14,108 bases of DNA from an uncultured Collinsella sp. (GTDB lineage Bacteria > Actinomycetota > Coriobacteriia > Coriobacteriales > Coriobacteriaceae), in contig URKT01000055.1 in the NCBI GenBank assembly GCA_900548495.1, forward strand, positions 1 through 14,108. Reading direction: 5' to 3'. Positions 7,814-14,108 of the stretch are shown piece after piece. The number at the start of each line of letters is the position of its first letter. Position 1 is the stretch's first letter. The position numbers were made by a program, and so were the translations under genes. The notes beneath the pieces are model-generated. The model did not search any database, was not told where the DNA came from, and worked only from the letters and a program-made list of their open reading frames with translations.

Positions 7814-7840
7814 GAAATTAGGCCAATTTGGCCGAATTTC
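7814..7840. promoter_or_regulatory. 27-bp palindrome upstream of the tRNA promoter
   Basis: GAAATT (7814-7819), GGCCAA (7821-7826), TTGGCC (7828-7833) and AATTTC (7835-7840) form a dyad with 12 of 13 positions paired around T7827. It is directly followed by A-rich sequence AAAAAAGTCAAAATT (7842-7856 region) and then the tRNA promoter -35. It may be a regulator site with an UP-like A-tract. The rest of the 7658-7933 gap shows only a weak possible -10 (TAGAAT, 7724-7729). Confidence 0.45.
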
Positions 7841-7860
7841 AAAAAAGTCAAAATTGGGGC

Positions 7861-7889
7861 TTGCGTCATGGCGTGACTTCCCGTATATT
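7861..7889 (+). promoter_or_regulatory. Promoter of the tRNA-Gln/tRNA-Glu unit
   Basis: TTGCGT (7861-7866) and TATATT (7884-7889) are separated by exactly 17 bp, 45 bp before the mature tRNA-Gln 5' end. An A-rich stretch lies just upstream of the -35, as is common for stable RNA promoters. Confidence 0.65.
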
Positions 7890-7933
7890 TCTTTCTTGCG
7901 CAAAGGCACAGCCGAGCGCAGCGATGCAGTCAT

Positions 7934-8007
7934 TGGGATGTCGTCTAATGGCAGGACAGCGGATTCTGGTTCCGTCAATGGGGGTTCGACTCCCTCCATC
8001 CCAGCCA
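7934..8007 (+). tRNA. tRNA-Gln (anticodon CTG)
   Basis: The acceptor stem TGGGATG (7934-7940) pairs with CATCCCA (7997-8003), then discriminator G and an encoded CCA (8005-8007). The anticodon arm GCGGA-TTCTGGT-TCCGT gives anticodon CTG, reading CAG. The T arm has GGTTCGACTCC. UGGG at the 5' end is typical of glutamine tRNAs. Confidence 0.96.
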
Positions 8008-8024
8008 TTGCATTTGCTACATAT

Positions 8025-8098
8025 GGCCCGTTCGTCTAGCGGTTTAGGACGCCGCCCTCTCAAGGCGGAGATCACCAGTTCGAATCTGGTACGGGCTA
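8025..8098 (+). tRNA. tRNA-Glu (anticodon CTC)
   Basis: The acceptor stem GGCCCGT (8025-8031) pairs with ACGGGCT (8091-8097) with a G1-U72 wobble, then discriminator A8098. The anticodon arm CCGCC-CTCTCAA-GGCGG gives CTC, reading GAG. The T arm is ACCAG-TTCGAAT-CTGGT. The next bases are CCCA rather than CCA, so the 3' CCA is not precisely encoded, unlike in the tRNA-Gln 17 nt upstream. Confidence 0.95.
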
Positions 8099-8112
8099 CC
8101 CACAAAAGAATG

Positions 8113-8140
8113 CCCGGGCCTCGCAAGAGACCCGGGTTTT
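8113..8140 (+). terminator. Terminator of the tRNA unit
   Basis: CCCGGG (8113-8118) pairs with CCCGGG (8131-8136), a C/A mismatch follows, then CTC-GCAA-GAG closes with a stable GCAA tetraloop. TTTT (8137-8140) follows. Confidence 0.85.
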
Positions 8141-8196
8141 GTGTATCGACCGTTTATACGGCGCCTGCCGTGTTTCGCTCAGATCGAGGAGTAGCC

Positions 8197-9114
8197 ATGG
8201 ATCTGCCCATCAGCTTGCAAGACATCACGTATGCCGAGAACTATCTGGCGCAGGGCGACCTGGCTACGGCGACGCCGCTGTTGGAGCGCCTGGTGGAGCT
8301 CGCCGAGGAGTATATCGACGCCGAGTGCAAGACGGAGGAGAAGCGCCAATACTTTAGCTTCGACAGCAAGTTTGAGCGCTTGGCCTATCGCCGCGTGGAG
8401 AAGGATCCGCGCGAGCTCGTGCAGGTCGAGGTTCCCTTTGACCGCCTGTACTCTGATATGGCGTTTGCCTACATTCGCCAGCAGGATTATGTGAGCGCTC
8501 GTAATGCCCTGATGCAGGCTGTGCGCTGGGACCCCATGAACTGCAACTATCGCTTGGACCTGGCCGAGCTGTTCCGCGCACTCGAGGACAAGCAGGAATG
8601 GGCATCGCTCTCGTTTTCGGTGCTGGAGCGTGCGAGCGACGGCAAGTGCGCCGCCCGCGCCTATTCCAACCTGGGCCAGTACTTCTTGGAGCCCGAGACC
8701 GAGAATGTCTCGGCCGCCGTGGGTTGCGCGCGTCTGGCACTGCGCTTAGCGCCCAACGATGCACACACGACGCGCCTGCTCAACAAGATCCATACCACCT
8801 ATCCGGATGCCGCCGAGGAGAGCGACGAGCACGTGATGGGTGAACTGGCCCTGCAAGGCGTGCCGACCTCGCCTTCGGCCGAGATTGCCATCTGCCTGAT
8901 TATGTGCGCGACAGATGCTGCAAGCGACGGCGACAAGCAGGAGGCCACGCGCCTGACGGTGCGTGCTCGCGACTTGGTGGGCGAGGAGGCCTGCGCGGCG
9001 ATTATCAAACTGGTGCGCGAGAGCGACGCTGAGCTCAATGCTGAGCGCAAGGCAAAGCGCGATGCCGCGGGCTCAAACGCCGATGGAGCCAAGGAGGCCG
9101 GCGATGCCCAGTAA
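8197..9114 (+). CDS. TPR-like helical repeat protein, unknown function
   Basis: This 305-residue protein starts at ATG 8197 with GAGGAG 5 nt upstream. Successive helix pairs resemble tetratricopeptide repeats: ITYAENYLAQGDLATATPLLERLVELA (10-36), RLYSDMAFAYIRQQDYVSARNALMQAVRWDP (about 83-113), then CNYRLDLAELFRALEDKQEWASLSFSVLERA and AARAYSNLGQYFLEPETENVSAAVGCARLALRLAPND. The tail (about 275-305) is charged and Ala/Lys/Glu-rich, likely disordered. There is no signal peptide or membrane helix, so it is probably cytoplasmic. The last 11 nt overlap smpB, suggesting translational coupling with trans-translation functions. I cannot name a specific role; TPR folds usually mediate protein contacts. 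Confidence 0.85.
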   Translation: MDLPISLQDITYAENYLAQGDLATATPLLERLVELAEEYIDAECKTEEKRQYFSFDSKFERLAYRRVEKDPRELVQVEVPFDRLYSDMAFAYIRQQDYVSARNALMQAVRWDPMNCNYRLDLAELFRALEDKQEWASLSFSVLERASDGKCAARAYSNLGQYFLEPETENVSAAVGCARLALRLAPNDAHTTRLLNKIHTTYPDAAEESDEHVMGELALQGVPTSPSAEIAICLIMCATDAASDGDKQEATRLTVRARDLVGEEACAAIIKLVRESDAELNAERKAKRDAAGSNADGAKEAGDAQ

Positions 9115-9574
9115 GCGCGAGCGCAAGCTCATCTCCAAGAATCGCTCGGCACACCACGAGTACTTTATCGATGAGACCTTTGAGTGCGGCATTGAGCTGA
9201 GTGGCACCGAGGTTAAGTCGATTCGCGAGCGCGCGTGCCAGATCACCGACACCTTTGCACTGATTCGTGGCGGCGAGTGCTGGCTCGTGGGGCTGCATAT
9301 TCATCCTTATAGCCATGGTGGCGTGTGGAACCGCGACCCTGATCGCCGTCGTCGTCTGCTGCTGCACCGCAAGGAGATTGACTTTCTCGACGGTAAGCTA
9401 CGTAATCGCGGCTATGCCCTGGTGCCGCTGGAGCTGTATTTTAATACCGACGGCCGCGTAAAGCTGCTGCTGGGCCTAGGCCGCGGCAAGAAGCTTTACG
9501 ACAAGCGCGAGGATATGGCCAAGCGCGATGTCCAACGCGAGATCGACCGCGCCCTTAAGGAACGCAACCGCTAG
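9104..9574 (+). CDS. smpB: SsrA-binding protein SmpB
   Basis: SmpB binds tmRNA and brings it to stalled ribosomes for trans-translation. The 156-residue length is typical. Family blocks are HHEYFIDETFECGIELSGTEVKSIR (about 17-41), WLVGLHIHPYSHGG (about 60-73), LVPLELYFNTDGRVKLLLGLGRGKKLYDKRED (about 105-136) and a basic C-terminal tail that enters the mRNA channel. AAGGAGG lies 6 nt before ATG 9104, inside the upstream gene, whose stop is at 9112-9114. ssrA itself is not in the window. Its usual functional partner rnr is upstream, separated by the recombinase and mur region. Confidence 0.97.
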   Translation: MPSKRERKLISKNRSAHHEYFIDETFECGIELSGTEVKSIRERACQITDTFALIRGGECWLVGLHIHPYSHGGVWNRDPDRRRRLLLHRKEIDFLDGKLRNRGYALVPLELYFNTDGRVKLLLGLGRGKKLYDKREDMAKRDVQREIDRALKERNR

Positions 9575-9585
9575 GCACTCTGTAT

Positions 9586-9654
9586 AAGTTGCGGTGGAAT
9601 AGTTCCTGTTTGAGGCCAAATAGCCGACAAGCAGGAACTATTTCACCGCAACTT
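9586..9654. repeat. 69-nt long palindrome after smpB (REP-like)
   Basis: Two 23-nt arms (9586-9608 and 9632-9654) match in 22 positions, and the exception, G9597 with T9643, is a G-U wobble in plus-strand RNA. The stem extends inward through TTTG/CAAG (9609-9612, 9628-9631) and GGC/GCC (9614-9616, 9623-9625). It starts 12 nt after the smpB stop. There is no U-tract, so a simple terminator is unlikely. Like the 7180-7229 element, it follows a plus-strand gene and its apical half begins TTTGAG. Confidence 0.8.
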
Positions 9655-9701
9655 GGTGGAGAGACTTGGCTGACCTGCAATCTTGGCACATATATGTATA
9701 G

Positions 9702-9731
9702 GGCGGTGTCCGTTACGGGCGCCGTCTTTTT
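9702..9731 (+). terminator. Terminator-like hairpin before the flavin reductase
   Basis: An 11-bp stem including three G-U pairs (9702-9712 with 9716-9726) has a TTA loop and is followed by TTTTT (9727-9731). It probably ends the TPR-smpB transcript. AT-rich ACATATATGTATAG (9688-9701) lies immediately upstream and looks promoter-like, which would place this hairpin at the very start of a transcript. Confidence 0.65.
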
Positions 9732-9782
9732 GTGGGTACATACATCCATAAGGTACCAACCCGGGTTAGGGGAGTGATCGTT

Positions 9783-10286
9783 ATGGACAAAACTGCGTTC
9801 TTTACCATGCCGAGCGGTCTGTACGTGGTGAGCGCCGCGGCAGACGGGCTGCGCGCCGGCTGCGTCATCAACACGGCGGTGCAGGTGACGTCCGCACCGC
9901 CGCGCATTTCGGTTGCCGTGAACAAGGACAACGTTACCTCGGGCGTCATCGCATCGGCCAAAGCGTTCGCGCTGACCGTGATCGATCAGACCGCCGACAT
10001 GCTCTACATCGGTAACTTTGGGTTCCGCACCAGCAGCGATTATGACAAGTTTGCCAAATACGAGACCCGCGAGACGGCTCTGGGCATGCCCTATGTGCCC
10101 GAGCACGCGGCAGCGCTGTTTAGCTGCCGTTTGATCGACACTGTGGATGTGGGCACGCATCTGCTGTTTATCGGCGAGGTCGAGGGTGCCGAGCGCCTGA
10201 GCGACGAGACGCCGCTGACGTACGACTACTATCACAAGGTTCTGAAGGGCAAGACGCCTCCGAAGGCCTCGTCCTATCAAGGCTAG
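9783..10286 (+). CDS. Flavin reductase (FMN-binding, Hrb-like)
   Basis: This 167-residue protein starts at ATG 9783 with AGGGGAG 8 nt upstream. AGCVINTAVQVTSAPPRISVAVNKDNVTS (25-53) is the FMN-binding core of the flavin reductase family (split-barrel fold), and LTYDYYHKVLKGKTPPKASSY near the C-terminus is characteristic of the flavin-reductase module of high-molecular-weight rubredoxins. Those proteins pass NAD(P)H electrons through FMN and rubredoxin to flavodiiron or rubrerythrin partners that reduce O2, NO or peroxide. Here the rubredoxin is a separate gene 90 bp downstream. Partner enzymes are not in the window. Confidence 0.85.
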   Translation: MDKTAFFTMPSGLYVVSAAADGLRAGCVINTAVQVTSAPPRISVAVNKDNVTSGVIASAKAFALTVIDQTADMLYIGNFGFRTSSDYDKFAKYETRETALGMPYVPEHAAALFSCRLIDTVDVGTHLLFIGEVEGAERLSDETPLTYDYYHKVLKGKTPPKASSYQG

Positions 10287-10303
10287 AATTGTTGTAAAAA
10301 CAC

Positions 10304-10331
10304 TTGCATTATTTTATTGAGAACATATACT
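10304..10331 (+). promoter_or_regulatory. Promoter of the rubredoxin gene
   Basis: TTGCAT (10304-10309) and TATACT (10326-10331) are spaced 16 bp, in a markedly AT-rich island between GC-rich genes, 45 bp upstream of the rubredoxin ATG. It lies after the flavin-reductase stop, so rubredoxin can be expressed alone. Confidence 0.75.
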
Positions 10332-10375
10332 AATAAGCGAAGTACATCACCAGTCGCGTTCGAGAGGAGAACATC

Positions 10376-10519
10376 ATGGCTGAGGAGAAGAAGACGTATA
10401 AGTTTGTGTGCGTCGTTTGCGGTTACGAAGTTGAGGTCGATACGCCCGAGCTGCCCGAGGACTACGTGTGCCCGGTGTGCGGCGTCGGTCCCGATCAGTT
10501 TGAGCTCGTCGAGGAGTAA
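10376..10519 (+). CDS. Rubredoxin-type iron protein (47 residues)
   Basis: This small electron carrier has four cysteines, C12-VV-C15-GY and C32-PV-C35-G, which bind one Fe(Cys)4 centre. ELPEDYVCPVCGVGPDQFELV is a standard rubredoxin second knuckle. The segment between the two Cys pairs is about 15 residues shorter than in classical 52-54-residue rubredoxins, making it like the rubredoxin domains at the C-terminus of rubrerythrins and Hrb. ATG 10376 has AGGAG 6 nt upstream. It has its own promoter and terminator, and probably takes electrons from the adjacent flavin reductase. Confidence 0.92.
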   Translation: MAEEKKTYKFVCVVCGYEVEVDTPELPEDYVCPVCGVGPDQFELVEE

Positions 10520-10558
10520 CTCGCAGGCACACGGCGAAAGCCGAACATAGCTCTGTCC

Positions 10559-10600
10559 AAGGGTCCCGGCTGGATATTCCGGCTGGGACCCTTTTGATTT
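10559..10600 (+). terminator. Strong terminator after rubredoxin
   Basis: A 16-bp stem (10559-10574 with 10578-10593) containing AAGGGTCCC/GGGACCCTT and two G-U pairs has a TAT loop, followed by TTGATTT. It lies 40 nt after the rubredoxin stop and faces the convergent mntH. Confidence 0.88.
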
Positions 10601-10617
10601 ATCTGACGGTTTAAAAC

Positions 10618-10645
10618 GGCCTTACGTGTTACAGATTGAGACGTT
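10618..10645. repeat. Repeat copy A (3' side of mntH)
   Basis: The core TGTTACAGATTGAGACGTT (10627-10645), preceded by GGCCTTACG, recurs at 12082-12108 with one deleted base and two transitions. It lies 27-54 nt beyond the mntH stop, in the convergent gap with rubredoxin. Confidence 0.75.
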
Positions 10646-10671
10646 ATATCTGGACAGCCACGCTATCCCAA

Positions 10672-11928
10672 TTACATCCCCGTTAGCAGCACGATGTCGA
10701 GAATCGTCACGATGACGCCGATCCCTACGAGCAGCGCGTTGAGCGGGCGCGAGTTGGCGTATTTGCCCATAACGCGGGGCGAACTGGTGAGTCGTATGAG
10801 CACAAAGACCGTAATCGGCAACTGAAGCGACAACAATGCCTGACTCCAGATGAGACCCTCAAAAGGATTCGGGACGATCAGGCACGCCGCCACTGCGCCG
10901 ACGAAACAGACCGCCACTCCAATCGATGAGTGCCGGTCGTGGATGTCGTATTCCTCGTCGAACATGCCCGCGGTGATGGTTCCCGCCGCCATGCCCGCTG
11001 TCACGCTGCTCGATAGTCCCGCGAACAGCAGCGCTACCGCAAAGATGGTCGAGCTCGCCGGGCCCAAGATGGGGGAGAGCGTGGCCGCTGCGACGGCGAG
11101 GTCGTCTACGACAATGCCGTGCGCAAAGAAGGTCGTTGCGGCCAGGATGACCATGGCCGAGTTGATCGCCCAGCCCACGCCCATCGAAAAGAGCGTGTCG
11201 AAGAGCTCATAGCGCAGACGCTCTTCGATAACCTGCTCGCCTTGGCCTTCGAAGTGCATGGATTGGATGACCTCGGAGTGCAGGAAGAGGTTGTGGGGCA
11301 TAACGACCGCGCCTAGGACACTTACGATAATCGCGGCCGAGCCGGTGGGCATACGGGGTGTGATCCAGCTTGTGGCGGCTTGCGGCCAGTCGACGTTGAC
11401 TAGTGCAAGCTCGGCCAAAAACGAAAGTCCTACCACGCCCACGAAGGCGATGATCCATCGCTCGGCGCGTTTGTAGGAGCTTGTCATGAGCATGGCAATC
11501 GATGCCGCCGCGACGATGACGCAGCCGGCGCGTACGGGCAGGCCAAAGAGCATTTGAAGCGCGATCGCACCGCCCAGGACTTCGGCCATGGCGGTGGCGA
11601 TGGTCGCGAGGTAGGCGCTGGCGAGCACCGTGCGCCCAACGAAGCGGGGGAGAAAGCGGGTCGTGGCCTCGGCAAGGCAGGCGCCCGTGGCGATGCCCAG
11701 GTGCGCCGCGTTGTGCTGCAAGACGATCAGCATAATCGTGGACAGCGTGACGATCCACAGCAGCGCGTAGCCAAACTGCGAGCCCGCGGCCATATTGGAG
11801 GCCCAGTTGCCCGGGTCGATAAAGCCGACGGTCACGAGCAGCCCGGGGCCGATATGCCGCGCAATGTCTAGGCCTCCGTGACCACCGGTGCGTCGGGAGC
11901 CAAAGTGTTGTTTGAGATGGTTGAGCAT
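10672..11928 (-). CDS. mntH: Nramp-family divalent metal transporter (Mn2+/Fe2+)
   Basis: This 418-residue inner-membrane, proton-coupled importer has about eleven hydrophobic helices. TM1 carries the family motif D38-P-G-N41 and TM6 carries A207-V-V-M210-P-H-N; D, N, the Ala carbonyl and Met are the metal-binding positions known from Nramp structures, so transition-metal rather than Mg selectivity is expected. SSSVTAGMAAGTITAGM (306-322) is another conserved block. ATG 11928 is preferred over 11964 because AGGAG lies 6 nt upstream of it. It is monocistronic, convergent with rubredoxin and divergent from gltB. Mn supply would fit the nearby oxidative-stress electron carriers, but this link is only positional. 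Confidence 0.94.
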   Translation of the reverse strand: MLNHLKQHFGSRRTGGHGGLDIARHIGPGLLVTVGFIDPGNWASNMAAGSQFGYALLWIVTLSTIMLIVLQHNAAHLGIATGACLAEATTRFLPRFVGRTVLASAYLATIATAMAEVLGGAIALQMLFGLPVRAGCVIVAAASIAMLMTSSYKRAERWIIAFVGVVGLSFLAELALVNVDWPQAATSWITPRMPTGSAAIIVSVLGAVVMPHNLFLHSEVIQSMHFEGQGEQVIEERLRYELFDTLFSMGVGWAINSAMVILAATTFFAHGIVVDDLAVAAATLSPILGPASSTIFAVALLFAGLSSSVTAGMAAGTITAGMFDEEYDIHDRHSSIGVAVCFVGAVAACLIVPNPFEGLIWSQALLSLQLPITVFVLIRLTSSPRVMGKYANSRPLNALLVGIGVIVTILDIVLLTGM

Positions 11929-11987
11929 GGTGCGCTCCTGCGTGCCGTTTGTTTGACGCCGCAAAGGATACCCGTTTTAGGCTCGAA

Positions 11988-12003
11988 GTTAACCAAGACT
12001 AAC
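11988..12003. promoter_or_regulatory. Possible operator upstream of mntH
   Basis: GTTAACCAAGACTAAC has 4-bp perfect outer arms (GTTA/TAAC) 60 bp upstream of the mntH ATG, in an AT-richer stretch where the minus-strand promoter should be. DtxR/MntR-type repressors are the expected regulators of mntH, but the match is weak. Confidence 0.25.
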
Positions 12004-12044
12004 AAAATTGCTGTATTTGAATAGGATGATGAAGGGGGCTGCCG

Positions 12045-12109
12045 AAATGTCTTGATCTGTAACAACTAGGGATGGAAATTGGGTCTTACTGTTACAGATT
12101 GAGATGTTT
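12045..12109. repeat. Inverted pair of the mntH-flanking repeat (contains copy B)
   Basis: Copy B (12082-12108) matches copy A. Its core at 12090-12109 pairs with 12045-12064, an inverted version ending ATCTGTAACA. In plus-strand RNA all 20 positions pair, 16 by Watson-Crick and 4 as G-U, around a 25-nt loop. The plus-strand product would be a hairpin about 180 nt upstream of gltB. Confidence 0.7.
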
Positions 12110-12121
12110 GAAGCGGTGAGC

Positions 12122-12252
12122 TTACAGGTCGAACTTGGGGCCCTTGTTGCCGTCCTTGAGGTCGGCGGTGTCCACTCGTAGGGTGTGCGTTACGCGATTG
12201 TTTCGAAACGGGCGGGAAACACAACGGGCCGGCGGTGCTCCTAGTATGCCTA
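12122..12252 (-). pseudogene. Probable 3' remnant of a lost minus-strand gene
   Basis: A minus-strand frame ending at TAA 12124-12122 reads RNNRVTHTLRVDTADLKDG followed by NKGPKFDL. Its last 23 codons have G or C in the third position in 20 cases, like real genes here, and the composition (charged, D/K-rich, defined C-terminus) looks like a protein end. The frame opens only after a TGA near 12255 and has no ATG or convincing start, and no ribosome site. I interpret it as the C-terminal end of a deleted gene; I cannot identify the family. A spurious overlapping 63-aa frame exists at 12066-12257. Confidence 0.4.
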
Positions 12253-12288
12253 TTCAACTGACTGTCTAATATCTAGGGGAGGATCGCG

Positions 12289-14060
12289 ATGCAGGCAGAT
12301 TCCGCTCAGCAGCAGGGCCTTTATCGCCCCGAATTCGACCACGATGCATGCGGCATCGGCGCGCTTGCCGATATCAACGGTGAGCGCCATCACCAGATTC
12401 TGGACGATGCACTGTCCATTCTGGTCAACTTGGAGCACCGCGGTGGCACCGGACTCGAGAAGAACACCGGCGACGGCGCTGGTATCCTGTTCCAGGTTCC
12501 GCATCACTTTTTCCGTAAAGAGGCTCAAAAGTGTGGCCAGATTCTGCCGGCAGAGGGCGACTATGGCGTGGCCATGCTGTTCTTCCCGCAGGACGAGAAG
12601 GGCGTAGAGGATGCCCGCCGCGTGTTTGAGGAGGGCTGCGCCGAGGCCGGCGTGCCGCTGCTCTTTTGGCGCGAGGTGCCCGTCGACCCGCACGACCTGG
12701 GCGAGACGGCCCGCGCCTGCATGCCTACTATCCTGCAGGCTTTCCTGGGCCGTCCGGACGACACGCCCGCCGGCGATGCCTTTGAGCGTCGCCTGTACGT
12801 GTGCCGCCGCACCATCGAAAAGAAGGCCGACGCCGAGTTTGCCCTGCGCGACAAGATCTTCTATGTGTGCTCCATGAGCTCGCGCACCATCGTGTACAAG
12901 GGCATGCTTGTGGCCACGCAGATGCGCCGTTTCTTCATCGATCTCAACGACGCCGCCGTCAAAACGGCCGTGGCGCTCGTCCACTCGCGCTACTCCACCA
13001 ACACCACGCCCAGCTGGGAGCGCGCACATCCCAACCGCTTTATCATCCACAACGGCGAGATCAATACCCTCAAGGGCAACGTGAACTGGATTCGCGCCCG
13101 CGAACCCAACCTGTACAGCCCCGTGCTGCAGCACGATCTTGAGCGCGTGATGCCCATCATCAACCGCGAGGGCTCCGACTCCGCGATTTTGGACAATGTG
13201 CTTGAGTTTTTGGTCATGAACGGTCGTCCGCTCACGCGTGCCGCATCCATGCTGCTGCCCGAGCCGTGGGACCACAACGACAGCCTGAGTGAGGAGCGCC
13301 GCGCCTACGACGCTTACCAGTCCATGCTCATGGAGCCGTGGGATGGCCCGGCGGCCATCGCCTTTACCGACGGTCGCACGCTGGGTGCCGCCCTCGACCG
13401 TAACGGCTTGCGTCCCGCCCGCTACTACGTGACGCGCGACGGTCGCTTTATGCTGGCAAGCGAGGTGGGCACCATCGAGGTAAGCCCCGAGAACATCCTG
13501 ACGAGCGGCTGTCTGGGGCCGGGTCAGATGCTCGAGGTCGACTTTGCCCGCGGCCGCGTCATCTACAACGACGAGCTGCGCGCCCGTTACGCCAAGGAAA
13601 AGCCCTACCGTGATTGGATTGCCGAGGAGACGCTGACCGTCGACGCGCTCGATAGGCCCGCCGCGCCCGCGCCCGCCGAGGACGCCGAGGTGCCTGCCAC
13701 CGTGCGCATGGCCAAGCTCGGCTACCACTGGGATGACGTCGACGAGGTCGTGCGTCCCATGGCCCAGCAGGGCAAGGCCCCGCTTGCCTCGATGGGCATC
13801 GATGCGCCGCTGGCCTGCCTGTCCAAGAAGACGCGCTCGTTCTTCGATTACTTCTATCAGCTGTTCGCCCAGGTCACGAATCCGCCGATTGATGCCCTGC
13901 GCGAGCATATGGTCACCTCGACCACGCTCTACCTGGGCAACCACGGCAACCTGCTCGAGGACTCCCGTACGGCCTGCCAGCTGGTGCGCCTGGAGCGCCC
14001 GCTGCTGAGCGAGGAGGAGTTCGACCGCATTTGCGCGATTGACCGTGTTGGCTTTAAGAC
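12289..14060 (+). CDS. gltB: Glutamate synthase large (alpha) subunit, N-terminal 590 residues (3' end cut by adapter)
   Basis: GltB transfers the glutamine amide nitrogen to 2-oxoglutarate, giving two glutamates. ATG 12289 has AGGGGAGG 6 nt upstream. A short 20-residue propeptide precedes Cys21 (DHDACGIGALADINGERHH), the N-terminal nucleophile of the class II amidotransferase domain after processing. NLEHRGGTG, NTGDGAGILFQVPHHFF, HSRYSTNTTPSWERAHPNRFIIHNGEINT and DRNGLRPARYYVT are signature blocks of the glutaminase domain (about 21-420). The last ~90 residues enter the central domain (FDYFYQLFAQVTNPPIDALREHMV). The FMN/Fe-S synthase domain is beyond the contig end. A palindrome GTTTCGAAAC (12200-12209) is upstream, but I see no confident promoter. 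Confidence 0.96.
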
Positions 14061-14108
14061 CTGTCTCTTATACACATCTCCGAGCCCACGAGACATGCGC
14101 AGATCTCG
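14061..14108. other. Illumina Nextera adapter (not genomic)
   Basis: The reversed mosaic end CTGTCTCTTATACACATCT (14061-14079) is followed by CCGAGCCCACGAGAC (14080-14094), the index ATGCGCAG (14095-14102) and ATCTCG (14103-14108), the start of the P7 tail. It is the reverse complement of the adapter at the window start, with the same index. Confidence 0.98.

Noticed and set aside
7740..8126. Frames across the tRNA genes on both strands (for example 7790-8008 minus and 7866-8126 minus)
   Set aside because: They translate tRNA sequence, a common false gene call.
9575..9782. Possible ssrA (tmRNA) next to smpB
   Set aside because: The gap is filled by the palindrome and a terminator hairpin; no tRNA-like ends or tag-peptide frame are visible.
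12066..12257. 63-aa minus-strand frame
   Set aside because: Proline/arginine/glutamine-rich with no motif; it overlaps the remnant frame, which has better codon use.
12250..13944. 564-aa open frame antisense to gltB
   Set aside because: It mirrors a strongly supported gltB frame; GC-rich codons make the complementary frame stop-poor. The product is low-complexity (H, G, R, V, Q-rich) with no recognisable domain.

Overview
The window looks like a 14.0 kb piece of a high-GC Actinobacteriota genome of the class Coriobacteriia, most like Collinsella. I base this on the codon bias (mostly G or C at third positions), the strong Shine-Dalgarno sites, and the gene mix: RNase R, SmpB, PTS sugar uptake, a flavin reductase next to a rubredoxin, and an Nramp transporter. 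The genus is an inference. Both ends (1-47 and 14061-14108) are Illumina Nextera adapter, so only 48-14060 is genomic. Two genes, rnr and gltB, are cut by these artificial ends.

Layout. 48-606 is the 3' end of rnr with a terminator. 715-2074 holds a small serine recombinase with an array of inverted half-sites just upstream, then a VanZ-like membrane protein. 2279-6722 is a muropeptide salvage cluster: an RpiR/MurR regulator, MurQ etherase, a MurP-like PTS EIIBC and a MupG (DUF871) 6-phospho-N-acetylmuramidase. The cluster should import a MurNAc-containing sugar, phosphorylate it, cleave the phospho-disaccharide, and convert MurNAc-6-P to GlcNAc-6-P. A strong terminator sits between murP and mupG. 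6815-7657 has an ArsC/Spx-family thioredoxin-fold protein convergent with a small minus-strand gene of a MarR-associated family that lacks the expected winged helix. A 50-nt near-perfect palindrome lies between them.

7861-8140 is a tRNA-Gln(CTG)/tRNA-Glu(CTC) unit with its own promoter and terminator. 8197-9574 is a TPR-like protein overlapping smpB, followed by a second long palindrome (69 nt). 9783-10519 encodes a flavin reductase and a 47-residue rubredoxin with its own strong promoter, which looks like a two-gene version of high-molecular-weight rubredoxin (electron transfer for O2/NO/peroxide defence). 10672-11928 (minus) is mntH, a Mn/Fe importer, flanked by two copies of a 27-28 bp repeat. 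The 360-bp gap before gltB holds an inverted partner of that repeat and what looks like the 3' remnant of a lost minus-strand gene. gltB (glutamate synthase large chain) starts at 12289 and runs into the adapter.

Most of the window is conventional metabolism. The items most worth a second look are the half-site array at the recombinase, the intergenic palindromes whose imperfections are nearly all G-U pairs on the plus-strand RNA, the repeat bracketing mntH with the gene remnant, and the internal terminator of the mur cluster. I did not find a clearly new multi-gene defence or biosynthetic system.
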